DNA of 64,000 bases from Chitinophaga dinghuensis (GCF_003259435.1 NZ_QLMA01000004.1:62001-126000), one strand, 5' to 3'. Counted from the stretch's first letter, positions 43,744 through 53,576 are shown. Notes: generated from the sequence alone by a model not told the origin. A program made the numbers and translations.

Positions 43744-43795
43744 TATACGTATACATGTATGCATGCATGAAGTGCGGAGTTATACATGCATGCAT
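43744..43795. repeat. Alternating purine/pyrimidine tract with palindromic repeats
   Basis: Strict pyrimidine-purine alternation runs for 26 nt (43744-43769) and, after 11 nt, for 15 nt more (43781-43795). Each stretch contains the palindrome atgcatgcat (43759-43768 and 43786-43795), so the two can pair with each other or with themselves. It lies 37 nt after the receiver-only gene and about 125 nt before the next regulator's ATG. Confidence 0.7.
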
Positions 43796-43918
43796 TCTTT
43801 TCTAAGACAGGATTTCTAACTATTTTGATGTAATCATGTTAATCTGCATTAAGAATAAGTGATGTGATTATAATTGTTAGTTTCTTTGGGTCAAATTTTT
43901 AAAAGGAATTTTAATCCT

Positions 43919-44698
43919 ATGAACAAAAAACCCAAAATGAAACGCAGCATACTATGGGCAGACGATGATATAATCTGGTCTGGCATGGTGAAGCAGGTCT
44001 TTGAGCAGGAGTATGGATATCTGATACATTGGGCATACACTATTAAAGAAGCATTGGAGTTATTTCAGAAACAGGCGGTTGATTTGTGCATACTGGATGT
44101 ATACATGCCTTCAGGAGGGAGTAACAAGCTGGATAGAACTGGTCTGGATTTGGGGCAGTGGATACGGGTGAAAGATGAGTACATTCCTATTATTCATTTA
44201 AGTGGCAGTATAACAGAGGAAGATGTGATGGAAGGATATAAGGGAGGGTGCGATTATTACCTAGGAAAGGGCATGATAGATCTGGAGGAGTTGCATATCC
44301 GGATTGGAAGGATATTAAAGCACTGTGACTCGCAGGAGGCAAAGAAATTGGAATATCCGTTAGGTAAGGATACTTACGATATCCGGAAGGGGCAGTTGAT
44401 ATATCAGGATCATCCTCCGCATACGATCACCGGGAAGCAAGGGGCTATATTTCAGTTGCTGGCCCGGTATTTTCAGAAGTATGTGCCTGTTGAAAGAATA
44501 TTGGAAGAAGTATGGGGTAGTGTGGAAGTGGGCAGGAGGTCATTGCATGTGTTGATCCGGAAATTGCGGATAAAGTTGCGAAAGCGGGGTGTGTTTATGA
44601 TCCGGGGAGACAGAAAGAAGGGATATGCGTTGTTGTATGATAGTCCGGTGAAACGGGCCCAGGATAAGGGAGGAATCATTATTGGCAGTCAGCGTTGA
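43919..44698 (+). CDS. Response regulator with receiver and winged-helix DNA-binding domains
   Basis: From the ATG at 43919 it has 259 residues. The receiver domain (about 8-130) keeps all key residues: acidic cluster Asp15-17, phosphoacceptor Asp60 in LCILDVYMP, Ser95 and Lys117. There is a short insertion after the acceptor (SGGSNKLDRTGLD). The C-terminal half (about 165-250) is an OmpR-type winged helix (ITGKQGAIFQLLARYFQKYV ... SLHVLIRKLRIKLRKRGVFM), though divergent. A TTG 15 codons upstream (43874) is less likely. No histidine kinase is adjacent, so it is an orphan; the soluble hybrid kinase at 30810-33359 is one possible partner in the window, purely by inference. Confidence 0.88.
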   Translation: MNKKPKMKRSILWADDDIIWSGMVKQVFEQEYGYLIHWAYTIKEALELFQKQAVDLCILDVYMPSGGSNKLDRTGLDLGQWIRVKDEYIPIIHLSGSITEEDVMEGYKGGCDYYLGKGMIDLEELHIRIGRILKHCDSQEAKKLEYPLGKDTYDIRKGQLIYQDHPPHTITGKQGAIFQLLARYFQKYVPVERILEEVWGSVEVGRRSLHVLIRKLRIKLRKRGVFMIRGDRKKGYALLYDSPVKRAQDKGGIIIGSQR

Positions 44699-44703
44699 TT
44701 CAT

Positions 44704-44736
44704 AAAAAAAGCGGGGTACCTGAATGGGTACCCCGC
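44704..44736. terminator. Bidirectional terminator between the regulator and SusD genes
   Basis: A perfect 10-bp GC-rich stem (44711-44720 with 44727-44736, loop tgaatg) lies between converging stops (44698, 44752). On minus it is followed by seven U (44704-44710); on plus by CGTTGTTTT. Confidence 0.85.
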
Positions 44737-44751
44737 CGTTGTTTTAGTACA

Positions 44752-46395
44752 TTATGGTTTATCCCACCATACTGGCTCAGTGATGTATTCCAGTTTGGAG
44801 GCGTTTGGATCTGCTTTCAGCAATTGCGCTGCGTTGTAATTGATTTCGTAGCTGGCCATAGCGAATCTTCTAGGCCAATCGGTCGCATTTGGATAGCATA
44901 ATGTATACAAGTGTGCCGGGCGTTTGAAGCCTTTATAAATGCCGGTGATCTCATTGTAGTTACCGCCGTTGTCTGCACAATAGTTATTGCGGCGCATGTC
45001 TGCAAAGTTTTCCGGAGAGAAGCTCATCGCGATGTATTTCTGAATCATGATATGACTGAGGGTCAGGGAAGCAGGGTCCTGTACCACAGAAGTACTGTTC
45101 AGGTATGCATCCACTTTGGCGGCAGGCACTCTCAGTAGGTTCATATGGGAACGGATACCTGCTTTGTAAGCGGCGAGCGCCTCTACAGCCTTACCTTGAC
45201 GGAATTGCACTTCTGCTTCAATGAAACGCATTTCTGCATTCGTCAGCAGCAGGCCCTGTCCACCGCGGCGGGTATACCAGGAACCGGTAGATACAATGCG
45301 CTGGGCTGGCGTAGGTGAGTAAGGATTTACGAGCAATGGGATATAAATAGAATCCGGATTTTTATTGAAGCTGTTGTTAGCGCTATTGTAAACCGCATTG
45401 CCGATCCCTTTTGTAACTGCAGGATTGGTCATATCCATACCGGTGGTACGTCTCCAACCAGTATCTGTTTGCATCCGGGGAACGATGGTATCAATACGAG
45501 GGTCCAGCATATTGTTTGCGCCGGTAGGAGCGCCGGTATATGCATTGCTCAGGTAGTCGATATATAATTTAGTGAACCGTCCGACGGAGTTGGTCGCGAT
45601 GTTAGTATACTGTATCGAAGCTTTGGAATCATCTGTAACAATAGGGCCTTCATCGACATACTGCACAATGGTGCTCTGGTCATCAGAGATAGGCGCCTTC
45701 GCTAATAAATCCAGTACCGCTTGCGCATTAAAGCTGGATTTTTTTGTACTGTGAAGGAGGAAACGCGCTTTCAGACCATAGGCCAGGCGTATCCATTTAT
45801 CGGTAGAACCGTTATTGAGTACATCTGCTTTCGCAAGGGCAGGCGCAGCAGGGCCTTGTTGTTTTTGCAGATTGGCAATACCCTCATCCAGGAGTGCGAG
45901 GACTTTTCCCTGAATATATTCTCCATCATCAAACTTGGGTGTGAAGATGGATGGATTACCAAATTCGTCATAGGGCATGATACCATATAGGTCGGAGATG
46001 GTACCGAAGCCCCATGCTTTGATAATTTGTCCTACGCCGATATAATGCCAGGCTTCTACTTTTTTAGCCGCAGTAAAATATGCATCCAGGTTGCTGGCGG
46101 TATATACATACCAGGATTGCCAGGGCCAGTTGGATGTACTAGCATTGGAATACCAGCGGGTCAGATCATAGTTGTTACCAGCGGACCCGGTTACAGCAAT
46201 CTGTTGTGTCATCAATGCGGTTCTTGTACCTGCACTTTCGTACGTATCTGCGAATCCTCTGATGATGGCTGGAAGACGTTGGTCTGCCGTAGGCACATCA
46301 ATAGTTGGATTATTTGGATTTTTATTGACGTCCAGCCATTTCTTACAGGAAGTGAAGGCAACGGACATACCTAATATGATGAATATTTTTTTCAT
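44752..46395 (-). CDS. SusD/RagB-family nutrient-binding lipoprotein, SusD_2-like (locus 3)
   Basis: This 547-residue surface lipoprotein has a signal and lipobox (KKIFIILGMSVAFTSC) followed by KKWLDVNKNPNNPT, the characteristic opening of the SusD_2-like subfamily. Other matching segments are the RWYSNASTSNWPW region, GLKARFLLHSTKKS, NAEMRFIEAEVQFRQGKAVE and the C-terminal NCADNGGNYNE/RFAMASYEINYNA stretch. This subfamily is not tied to starch-type glycans; many members have peptide or unknown ligands. It lies 12 bp after its SusC gene and is the end of a two-gene operon. Confidence 0.92.
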   Translation of the reverse strand: MKKIFIILGMSVAFTSCKKWLDVNKNPNNPTIDVPTADQRLPAIIRGFADTYESAGTRTALMTQQIAVTGSAGNNYDLTRWYSNASTSNWPWQSWYVYTASNLDAYFTAAKKVEAWHYIGVGQIIKAWGFGTISDLYGIMPYDEFGNPSIFTPKFDDGEYIQGKVLALLDEGIANLQKQQGPAAPALAKADVLNNGSTDKWIRLAYGLKARFLLHSTKKSSFNAQAVLDLLAKAPISDDQSTIVQYVDEGPIVTDDSKASIQYTNIATNSVGRFTKLYIDYLSNAYTGAPTGANNMLDPRIDTIVPRMQTDTGWRRTTGMDMTNPAVTKGIGNAVYNSANNSFNKNPDSIYIPLLVNPYSPTPAQRIVSTGSWYTRRGGQGLLLTNAEMRFIEAEVQFRQGKAVEALAAYKAGIRSHMNLLRVPAAKVDAYLNSTSVVQDPASLTLSHIMIQKYIAMSFSPENFADMRRNNYCADNGGNYNEITGIYKGFKRPAHLYTLCYPNATDWPRRFAMASYEINYNAAQLLKADPNASKLEYITEPVWWDKP

Positions 46396-46407
46396 GATTC
46401 CGAGGGT

Positions 46408-49400
46408 TTAGAATTTAACATTTAATCCAATCGCAACTCCTTTAGTGGCAGGAACCCCTGCATAGTCTACACCTACGGAGCCGGAGCCCACTACGCCAGC
46501 GCCAGCGGCACTTACTTCAGGGTCCATGCCTCTGTAGTTGGTGAACAGCAGCAGGTTGTTGCCAGATAAGGTAACTGAAGCGCCTTTCAACCATGGCGTA
46601 CGTGCCAGAGAGGCAGCAGGCAGGGCATAGGAGAGGGACAGGGAACGCAGACGCAGCCAGTTTACGGTCTGGATGAAGTTTTCTGCATTCTTGGTATAGA
46701 TATTACGGTAATAGTCTTCCGTAGCTACTACTGTTTTGGTTACATTTTCATATTTCCCTGTAGAAGAATTCAACGCAACTCCGCTGAAAGTAATATTGCT
46801 ACCGCGATTCATGGTAACCTCGCTCAGACCATTTACGGTCATCAGCCATTCAGTTCCATTGTAAACATCGCCACCTACGCGGAAGTCCCAGAGCATAGAC
46901 AGGTTGAAGTTTTTATAGGAAATACTGTTATTCAGACCACCTAATAATTTAGGTTCCCTGTTACCCACTGGTAAGGTCATGAGTGAAGTTGGCGCTGGAT
47001 AACCGGTAGTAGGATTCAGGATCAAATTGCCTTTATCATCTGTTTGATATTTGGAACCGCTCAGGCCCATGAAGAGACCCTGATTAAAGGAAGCCGCTTT
47101 GGCAGGACCTACCTGTACATCTGTTACATACAGTATAGCGATACCGCCTGGTAATTCTTTTACCTGGCCTCTGTTGTGGGAGAGGTTCAGCGCTACGTCC
47201 CAGTTGATCGTTTTGTTTCTTACCGGGTTACCGCTGATGGTGAGCTCGAAACCTTTGTTTTCAATCACACCTGCGTTTACAGAGCGGAGAATATAGCCGG
47301 TAGCGTTACTTACCCTTGGAGACAGGATCTGATCCACGCTTTTGTTATTATACCAGGTAAAGTCGAAGCCTATACGATTTCTGAGGAAACGCATTTCAGT
47401 ACCGAATTCATAAGAATTGGTATGTTCGGGTTTCAGGTTCGGGTTACCGAGGGTATAAGCGTTGCGGAAACCGCCGCCGATGATCTGTAATGGAGGATCT
47501 ACGTAGGTATTGGTAGCATATGGGTCTGTGTCTTTACCTACGCTGGCCCATGAAGCGCGTACTTTACCAAAGGACAGCAGATTACTCTTCGGCAGTAGCT
47601 CTGTAAAGACAAAGCTTCCGCTAAAGGAAGGATAGAAGAAGGAGCGGTACTCAATTGGGAGTGTGGAACTCCAGTCGTTACGGCCCGTAGCGGTCAGGTA
47701 GAGGAGATTTTTATAAGCTACTCTTAACTCGCTGTAAACGCCCATCAGTCTTTTCTGGCTCCAGAAATCCTGCATGTACTTATTCTTTACATCGCCATTA
47801 TTCAGCGATACAAAGTTTGGAACGGTAAAGTTCTCTACTCTTGCAGAGAGGGATTTATTGTAATAATCTTCTGTGTTATGGCCCACGAGGAGGTTCAGAT
47901 CAAAGTCTTTCACCTGCTTGTGGAAGTTCAGCATCAGGTTGCCGCTCACGAAGTTGAAACGTTTATTTGTTTCGGAGTACATTCCTTTCTGCCATTTTAC
48001 CGCAACGGAAGAACCCGGACTAATCAAGCTGTTGAAAGTAGTCTGATAGTTATCAACACCCAGTCGGTAGGTTGCATCCAGCCAGTTGGTAATTTTTACA
48101 TTGGCGTAGATGTTACCGAGGATACGGGTGGTTTTATCTTTCTGTGGATTTTTATTGACAGTCCAGTAAGCGTTATCGATATCGTTTTCAGGATTTACAG
48201 CTGGAACGAGGCGGCGTTGGGAACCGTCCGGGTTTTGCCAGTTCTTCATGTTATCGCTGATGGGCCAGGTGAGGATGCTTTCCAGGTAGCCATGACCGCC
48301 GGAACCCCAAAGACCGGTACCAGTCAATGTTTTCTGGGTTTCGCTTGCTGCATAGGTAGCATTTACGCCGAAGGTAAAACGACCGATTTGTTGTTCGCCA
48401 TTGAAGCGTACGGAAGTACGGTTATAGGCGGTGGTTGGAACGATACCTGTTTGATCCAGGTTAGAACCAGAGAGGAGGAATTTGCTGGTTTTAGTACCGC
48501 CGCTCACATTGAAGCTGTTATCGAAAGAGCGTGCAGTCTGGAAGAAATCGCGCAGGTTATTATATACTTGTTCGCCTGGTTTAACCTCGTCTCCCCAGGA
48601 TAAGGCGCTGTTAGGATTGTAGGTACCATTGAGGTAACTGCCTTGTTTGTATTTGTTTTGCACTTTAGGCAGTCTGTTGACCCAGTTGGTGGTATATCTC
48701 GGTGTAACCGATGCCGTTACTGTACCTTCCACCCCTTTTTTAGTGGTGATCACGATAGCGCCGGCGGCGGCAGAGAGGCCATACAATGCAGCAGCAGCGG
48801 GGCCTTTCAGAACAGAGATGGACTCAATATCTTCCGGGTTAATATCCATTGCGCGGTTGCTATTGGTAGTAGAGATGTTCACAGAACCGTCGAAGGAACT
48901 GTTATCTCCCTGACCGGTACTGTTGTTCATAGGTACTCCATCGATGACAAACAGTGGCTGGTTATTACGTTCCAGGGAAGTACCGCCACGGATGATGATA
49001 GAGGCAGAAGAACCTGGAGCGCCGCCAGCATTGGTGATATTTACACCGGCTACTTTACCGTTTAAAGAGTTCACCAGGTTGGCATCTTTGTTTTTCATCA
49101 GCTCTTCAGATTTGATATCCTGTACAGAATAACCCAGTGCTTTCTTTTCTTTTTTGATACCCATTGCAGTTACCACTACTTCGTTGAGGCCTGTTTGGGT
49201 AGATTTCATCACCACATTCAATCTTGGGGTTGTAATATTATCTACCAGAAAGCTTTGGGTGAGATAGCCGATAAAGGAGAACTCGATCGTTTGGCCTGGA
49301 GAGGCTTTGATGGTATAATCGCCATGCACATTTGTGCTGGTATTTGTATTATTTTCCCGGATGCGTATGGTTACGCCAGGTAAAAGCTCATTGTCACTTG

Positions 49401-49503
49401 AAATGACAGTGCCGGAGATTATCTTTTGCTGTGCTTGGGAGAAGCTGGGCAACAAAAGTGCTATTAACGAGAGCATCGTTAATAACCTGAGTTTGTTTCT
49501 CAT
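46408..49503 (-). CDS. SusC/RagA-family TonB-linked outer-membrane protein without STN domain (locus 3)
   Basis: This 1031-residue SusC has a signal peptide (LLTMLSLIALLLPSFSQAQ), a carboxypeptidase-regulatory-like domain (about 28-105, ISGTVISSDNELLPGVTIRI), a plug with TAMGIKKEKKALGYSVQDIK and the signature NPEDIESISVLKGPAAAALY, then a barrel ending AIGLNVKF. There is no STN domain, and no ECF sigma or FecR gene is linked, so regulation must differ from loci 1, 2 and 4. It is the first gene of the SusC-SusD pair, with a 400-bp upstream region. Confidence 0.94.
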   Translation of the reverse strand: MRNKLRLLTMLSLIALLLPSFSQAQQKIISGTVISSDNELLPGVTIRIRENNTNTSTNVHGDYTIKASPGQTIEFSFIGYLTQSFLVDNITTPRLNVVMKSTQTGLNEVVVTAMGIKKEKKALGYSVQDIKSEELMKNKDANLVNSLNGKVAGVNITNAGGAPGSSASIIIRGGTSLERNNQPLFVIDGVPMNNSTGQGDNSSFDGSVNISTTNSNRAMDINPEDIESISVLKGPAAAALYGLSAAAGAIVITTKKGVEGTVTASVTPRYTTNWVNRLPKVQNKYKQGSYLNGTYNPNSALSWGDEVKPGEQVYNNLRDFFQTARSFDNSFNVSGGTKTSKFLLSGSNLDQTGIVPTTAYNRTSVRFNGEQQIGRFTFGVNATYAASETQKTLTGTGLWGSGGHGYLESILTWPISDNMKNWQNPDGSQRRLVPAVNPENDIDNAYWTVNKNPQKDKTTRILGNIYANVKITNWLDATYRLGVDNYQTTFNSLISPGSSVAVKWQKGMYSETNKRFNFVSGNLMLNFHKQVKDFDLNLLVGHNTEDYYNKSLSARVENFTVPNFVSLNNGDVKNKYMQDFWSQKRLMGVYSELRVAYKNLLYLTATGRNDWSSTLPIEYRSFFYPSFSGSFVFTELLPKSNLLSFGKVRASWASVGKDTDPYATNTYVDPPLQIIGGGFRNAYTLGNPNLKPEHTNSYEFGTEMRFLRNRIGFDFTWYNNKSVDQILSPRVSNATGYILRSVNAGVIENKGFELTISGNPVRNKTINWDVALNLSHNRGQVKELPGGIAILYVTDVQVGPAKAASFNQGLFMGLSGSKYQTDDKGNLILNPTTGYPAPTSLMTLPVGNREPKLLGGLNNSISYKNFNLSMLWDFRVGGDVYNGTEWLMTVNGLSEVTMNRGSNITFSGVALNSSTGKYENVTKTVVATEDYYRNIYTKNAENFIQTVNWLRLRSLSLSYALPAASLARTPWLKGASVTLSGNNLLLFTNYRGMDPEVSAAGAGVVGSGSVGVDYAGVPATKGVAIGLNVKF

Positions 49504-49904
49504 GTTAAACGTTTTAGAAAATGATGATAATCCTTGGTTGACGAGTTAAATATTGATTACTGTTTAGTTATTAAGGAGCATAGTTTTTTTGTCTACATGC
49601 ACGGTTTAGATCTACATACTGGAATACGACGTGAAATTACAGTTGGCATCAGCACAGCAGATTAGTCTACTAAGATATATGCAAATACAAGAATTTTCAA
49701 GTAAGTTTTTAAATTTTTTGTTTTTCTAGGGGCGATTGCAGAGAAATTTTTTTATTTGTTTAAAAAGTAGGTCCTAACGGTGGCATATAAACGAAAAAAT
49801 CCTCCAGATGTTGGAGGATTTTTAAAATTATGAATAATGTTGATTTGTTAGTGATTGAATGTTAGTTCTTTTGAAAGGCCAGCTTTTAGTAACGCCTATT
49901 TTAA
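49504..49904. other. 401-bp region between locus 3 and the propeller-phosphoesterase gene
   Basis: This AT-rich region lies upstream of the locus-3 SusC gene and downstream of the next minus-strand gene. It contains the terminator at 49795-49823. One near-consensus -7 on minus (TGTATTTG, 49682-49689) is about 180 bp upstream of SusC but has no -33. No coding frame is convincing. Confidence 0.4.
49795..49823 (-). terminator. Intrinsic terminator after the propeller-phosphoesterase gene
   Basis: A perfect 12-bp stem (49795-49806 with 49812-49823, loop gatgt) has A/T-rich outer ends giving U runs on both strands. It lies 82 bp past the stop at 49905. Confidence 0.75.
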
Positions 49905-52343
49905 TCAATCATCTTCATCTTTTTTCTTCTTCTCCAATATCACAAATGCACTTCGTTTAGGCGCTGGCATTACAGATGCTTCTCCTTTAACCGCTTTCCA
50001 AATAATTTCATTCAGTTCCAGATCTGGTGCGGCATCTTCTTTGGAAAAGTTGAAGGCTGCAGATTTCTTACTGCTTTCATTGTCTGCCACATTGCGGAGA
50101 TTCAGATCTATCAGCGCTGGTTTAACAGTGTAAGGCGTGAAATCTGGCGTAGCAGTGAAGCACTCAAACAGTGGGACTGCTGCGGCATCATACTGACTCA
50201 TAGGAGGTAGTCCGAGGATCAGCTCCATGGTGCGAAGGAATCCGGAAGTAGAGTACATTGTACTTACCACCGCCTTGCGTTTTACGTAAGGGCCGATAAC
50301 AAAAGCAGGTGAACGGTGTGCATCTATATGATCAGGGCCGTTTTGCGCATCATCTTCCAGGATGAAGACCACCGACTCTTTCCAGATGGGACTATGTGAC
50401 AGGTGATCCAGTAGTCTGCCTACGGCTAAATCATTATCTGCCACCGCAGAGCGGGGAGCAATCTTTCCTTTACGCTGACCGCTGGTATGATCGTTGGAAA
50501 TACGGATAGTACTGAATTGTGGCACTGCATTGATGGCCAGCAGGGAATCGAAATCATGTTGCCATGCATCTGTACGAACCTGATCAGGAATATCCATGTC
50601 GAACCCAGGAGAGTAGGGAGACATATGTCCCTCCAGCGTTTTCAATTGCGCTTTATTATAAGAGCCGAACTCTCCATAGCTGCGGAAACTTACGCCTGCA
50701 CGCTTACAGTAATCCCAGATGAATCCATCTTTAGGGTAAGTAGCCGGGCGTCCGCCTTCATAGTTGGTGGTACCGCCACGATTACCATAACTGGTAGGCC
50801 AGGTTTTTTCCACAACGTCTGTAGCATAAGCGGCCATGCTCCAGTTATGACCATCCGCGCTTACTTCTGCATCTACATAAAAGTTGTCCAGCAATACATA
50901 CTCTTCTGCAAATGCGTGGTGGTTCGGCGTTACGCCTCTTCCAAACAAGGTGAGAGAAGAATCGCCATTACCTTGTGGCAGATCGCCCAGTACCTGATCG
51001 TAGGTACGGTTTTCTTTGATGATATAGAAAACATGTTTGATAGGAGATACGTCACCCTGTTTGCGAGGGATGGGATTACCAGCTTCCCCATCTGCGAGCA
51101 AAGCTTTTTTATCGGAGAATGGCGTATTGGCATACACCATTTTCGTATAGGCTTTCAGTTGAGTTTCTGTTGGCGCATCAATAAACGACAAGGTTCCTTT
51201 GAAAAGCCCTGCAATATATTGCAGTCGGTTATTGGCAGTACTTCCTGTATGAATGCCACTGTTGTCCAGGATGCTGATGGGCTGCGGCCCCTGCGGGTTT
51301 GGTAAGCTGGTGTTACCTTTTCCGTTTGATACCAGGATTTTGTTGCCCAGTACTTTCACGTTAGTCGGATACCATCCAACCGGAATGAAGCCCATACTCT
51401 GGCTCTTACCAGGTTTGGATACATCAAATACGGCGAGGCAGTTATTATCTGCATTGGCGATATACAATACCTTTTCGTTGTTGCTCAGGGCCAGACCATT
51501 GGTGGTAGAGCCGCTCAGCTGCGTAGAATAAAGCGTGGTACCGATGGTTTCCAGTACTTTCCCATTGCTGGTATTGATCACGGAAACCGTGTTATCATTG
51601 GCATTGGCCACATACAGGGTACGTCCTTTCTTATCCAACAGCAGTTCATTCGGGTGATTGCCCACTTCAATGTATTGTAACACTTCGTAGTTGGAAGTAG
51701 ATACTATCGCAACCGTGTTACTACCCCAGATGGAGATATACAGCTTGGATTCATCGGGAGAGAGTACGCAACTGTAGGCCATATCCGGCAGTTGGAGCCG
51801 GTGCAGGGTTTTAGCGGAAACAGGGTCCAGCACATAGAGGGCGCTGTCTTCTTTCGTCACCGTATATACACGGGTGTTAGCTCTGTTTACTGCTATGCCG
51901 GCAGGACTAATTTTCTGTTTAGGCCATGGCTTACCCATAACGATGGTATCTTTCCGGGTAAATTTTCCATCCTTGATATGGAAATCGATAATCCAGTTAT
52001 CGTTTGCGCCGGAAGCGTACAAATGTTTTTCATCGCGACTAAAAGCGAGGCCGTACCAGGCTTTCCCGACGATGCTGCTGTCGATGATTTGCTCCGTTTT
52101 AGGATCGATCAGTTGTACAGATTGCGTGCTTTGGCCGTTGTTAGTAACGGCGAGGTATTTCCCGGAGGAGCTGAGCTGCATATTGAGCGGCAGATCGCCC
52201 AATTGAATGGAATGGCCGGCAGGACTTAGTTTCCAGCCGTTTGGCAGCAAGATCTGATTGGTAGACGACTGCGGACCAGGCAGCTGCGCATAGGTAGTCA
52301 TGCTCAGCAGGGATAATGAAAAAAGTATACTTATTGGTTTCAT
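49905..52343 (-). CDS. YncE-like beta-propeller fused to a phosphoesterase-family domain
   Basis: This 812-residue secreted fusion has a signal peptide to about TYAQ (residue 19). The N-terminal half (about 40-370) is a YVTN/YncE-type seven-bladed propeller, with blades such as NEKVLYIANADNNCLAVFDV and GRTLYVANANDNTVSVINTS. The C-terminal half (about 430-760) is a phosphoesterase (PF04185-like, alkaline-phosphatase superfamily) domain: HVFYIIKENRTYDQVLGDLP, VSADGHNWSMAAYATD and VVFILEDDAQNGPDHIDAHR carry the metal-binding residues. The tail is Lys/Asp/Glu-rich. Substrates of such fusions are not established. It lies upstream of locus 3 in the same orientation but is separated from it by a terminator. 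Confidence 0.88.
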   Translation of the reverse strand: MKPISILFSLSLLSMTTYAQLPGPQSSTNQILLPNGWKLSPAGHSIQLGDLPLNMQLSSSGKYLAVTNNGQSTQSVQLIDPKTEQIIDSSIVGKAWYGLAFSRDEKHLYASGANDNWIIDFHIKDGKFTRKDTIVMGKPWPKQKISPAGIAVNRANTRVYTVTKEDSALYVLDPVSAKTLHRLQLPDMAYSCVLSPDESKLYISIWGSNTVAIVSTSNYEVLQYIEVGNHPNELLLDKKGRTLYVANANDNTVSVINTSNGKVLETIGTTLYSTQLSGSTTNGLALSNNEKVLYIANADNNCLAVFDVSKPGKSQSMGFIPVGWYPTNVKVLGNKILVSNGKGNTSLPNPQGPQPISILDNSGIHTGSTANNRLQYIAGLFKGTLSFIDAPTETQLKAYTKMVYANTPFSDKKALLADGEAGNPIPRKQGDVSPIKHVFYIIKENRTYDQVLGDLPQGNGDSSLTLFGRGVTPNHHAFAEEYVLLDNFYVDAEVSADGHNWSMAAYATDVVEKTWPTSYGNRGGTTNYEGGRPATYPKDGFIWDYCKRAGVSFRSYGEFGSYNKAQLKTLEGHMSPYSPGFDMDIPDQVRTDAWQHDFDSLLAINAVPQFSTIRISNDHTSGQRKGKIAPRSAVADNDLAVGRLLDHLSHSPIWKESVVFILEDDAQNGPDHIDAHRSPAFVIGPYVKRKAVVSTMYSTSGFLRTMELILGLPPMSQYDAAAVPLFECFTATPDFTPYTVKPALIDLNLRNVADNESSKKSAAFNFSKEDAAPDLELNEIIWKAVKGEASVMPAPKRSAFVILEKKKKDEDD

Positions 52344-52539
52344 AATCAGTTGGTGTGTTGTGAACCTGACGGCGAAAGTAGAAATGCCCGTGTAAATGGT
52401 GTATTAAATGATTGTTACTAAATCAATGCCCAGCTGTCTGCATCCCTGAAAATAATCATTTTTTCTTCAACTTTTCTTGCCGCTGCAATTCTTTCAGATC
52501 TTTTACTATCTTGTTTTTCCAAGCAAATAATGACACGTT

Positions 52540-53574
52540 ATGAATACCAGGCAATTACTGCTGCGAAATCGAATAATTGTAATCTTAACAATTATTATTT
52601 TTTCCTGCTGTGCCTTACGGGCACAGACCGCCAATCCTAATCAGTACAAATATGTGTTTACTGTAGCCAAAGACGGATCGGGGGAGTTCAGGTATATACA
52701 GGATGCGATTGATGCGATGCGGGTATATCCGCTGATGCCCATTACCTTGTATATCAAAAACGGCGTATACAACGAGAAGATAGAACTACCGGCCACCAAT
52801 ACAGACGTCCGTTTCATAGGAGAGAGTGCAGATAGTACCATCATTACTTTTAATGATTATTCCGGCAGAGGTAAGCTGACTACCTTCACCAGTTATACGG
52901 CTAAAATTTCCGGGAACCGTTTTGTGGCGGAGAATATTACGTTCGCGAACAGTGCCGGACCAGTAGGCCAGGCAGTGGCTTTGTTTGTGGACGCCGACAG
53001 AGCGGTGTTTCGTAACTGTCGTTTCCTGGGAAATCAGGATACTATTTTTACCGGTGGGGAGACAGCCAGGCAGCTGTTCGTCGGTTGTTACATAGAGGGA
53101 ACCACCGATTTCATCTTTGGGCCGGCTACTGCCTTGTTTCGGGAGTGCACGATTCACTGTAAGGCAAATTCGTATATCACTGCTGCCAGCACCACAGCAG
53201 GGAAAGCATTTGGGTATGTGTTTATGGATTGTAAGATAACAGCCGCCCCGGACGTCAGTGCCGTATATTTGGGAAGGCCCTGGAGATCCTATGCACAAAC
53301 GGCCTTTCTGCGATGTGAACTACCCGCTTGTATTGTGGCGAAAGGCTGGAATAACTGGGGCAATCCTGCTAATGAACAAACCGTTTTTTATGCAGAGTAT
53401 AGCAACACCGGCCCTGGCAGCAGTATGGATGGCCGTCCGTCCTGGATTCGCAGACTGACAAACAAACAGGCCGCAGGCTTTACACAACAGCAAATCTTCA
53501 CTCTGACTAGCGATGATAAATGGTTTGAGACTTCCTCCATTCAGGGGTTTATTTGGCCAGCAAAAAGTAAGTAA
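52540..53574 (+). CDS. Secreted pectinesterase (carbohydrate esterase family 8)
   Basis: This enzyme de-esterifies methylated polygalacturonan, releasing methanol, and is exported (signal peptide to about LRAQ, residue 29). It has 344 residues, a right-handed beta-helix. The catalytic set is present: Gln144 in GQAVAL, Gln166-Asp167 in NQDTIF, Asp190 in TTDFIFG, and Arg246/Trp248 in YLGRPW. The N-terminal TVAKDGSGEFRYIQDAIDA is the family opening. It is a single gene on plus whose stop is only 2 bp from the stop of the converging small membrane-protein gene. Confidence 0.93.
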   Translation: MNTRQLLLRNRIIVILTIIIFSCCALRAQTANPNQYKYVFTVAKDGSGEFRYIQDAIDAMRVYPLMPITLYIKNGVYNEKIELPATNTDVRFIGESADSTIITFNDYSGRGKLTTFTSYTAKISGNRFVAENITFANSAGPVGQAVALFVDADRAVFRNCRFLGNQDTIFTGGETARQLFVGCYIEGTTDFIFGPATALFRECTIHCKANSYITAASTTAGKAFGYVFMDCKITAAPDVSAVYLGRPWRSYAQTAFLRCELPACIVAKGWNNWGNPANEQTVFYAEYSNTGPGSSMDGRPSWIRRLTNKQAAGFTQQQIFTLTSDDKWFETSSIQGFIWPAKSK

Positions 53575-53576
53575 CA

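Noticed and set aside
47878..48603. 241-aa open frame on plus
   Set aside because: It is antisense to the locus-3 SusC barrel; no domain and no start context.
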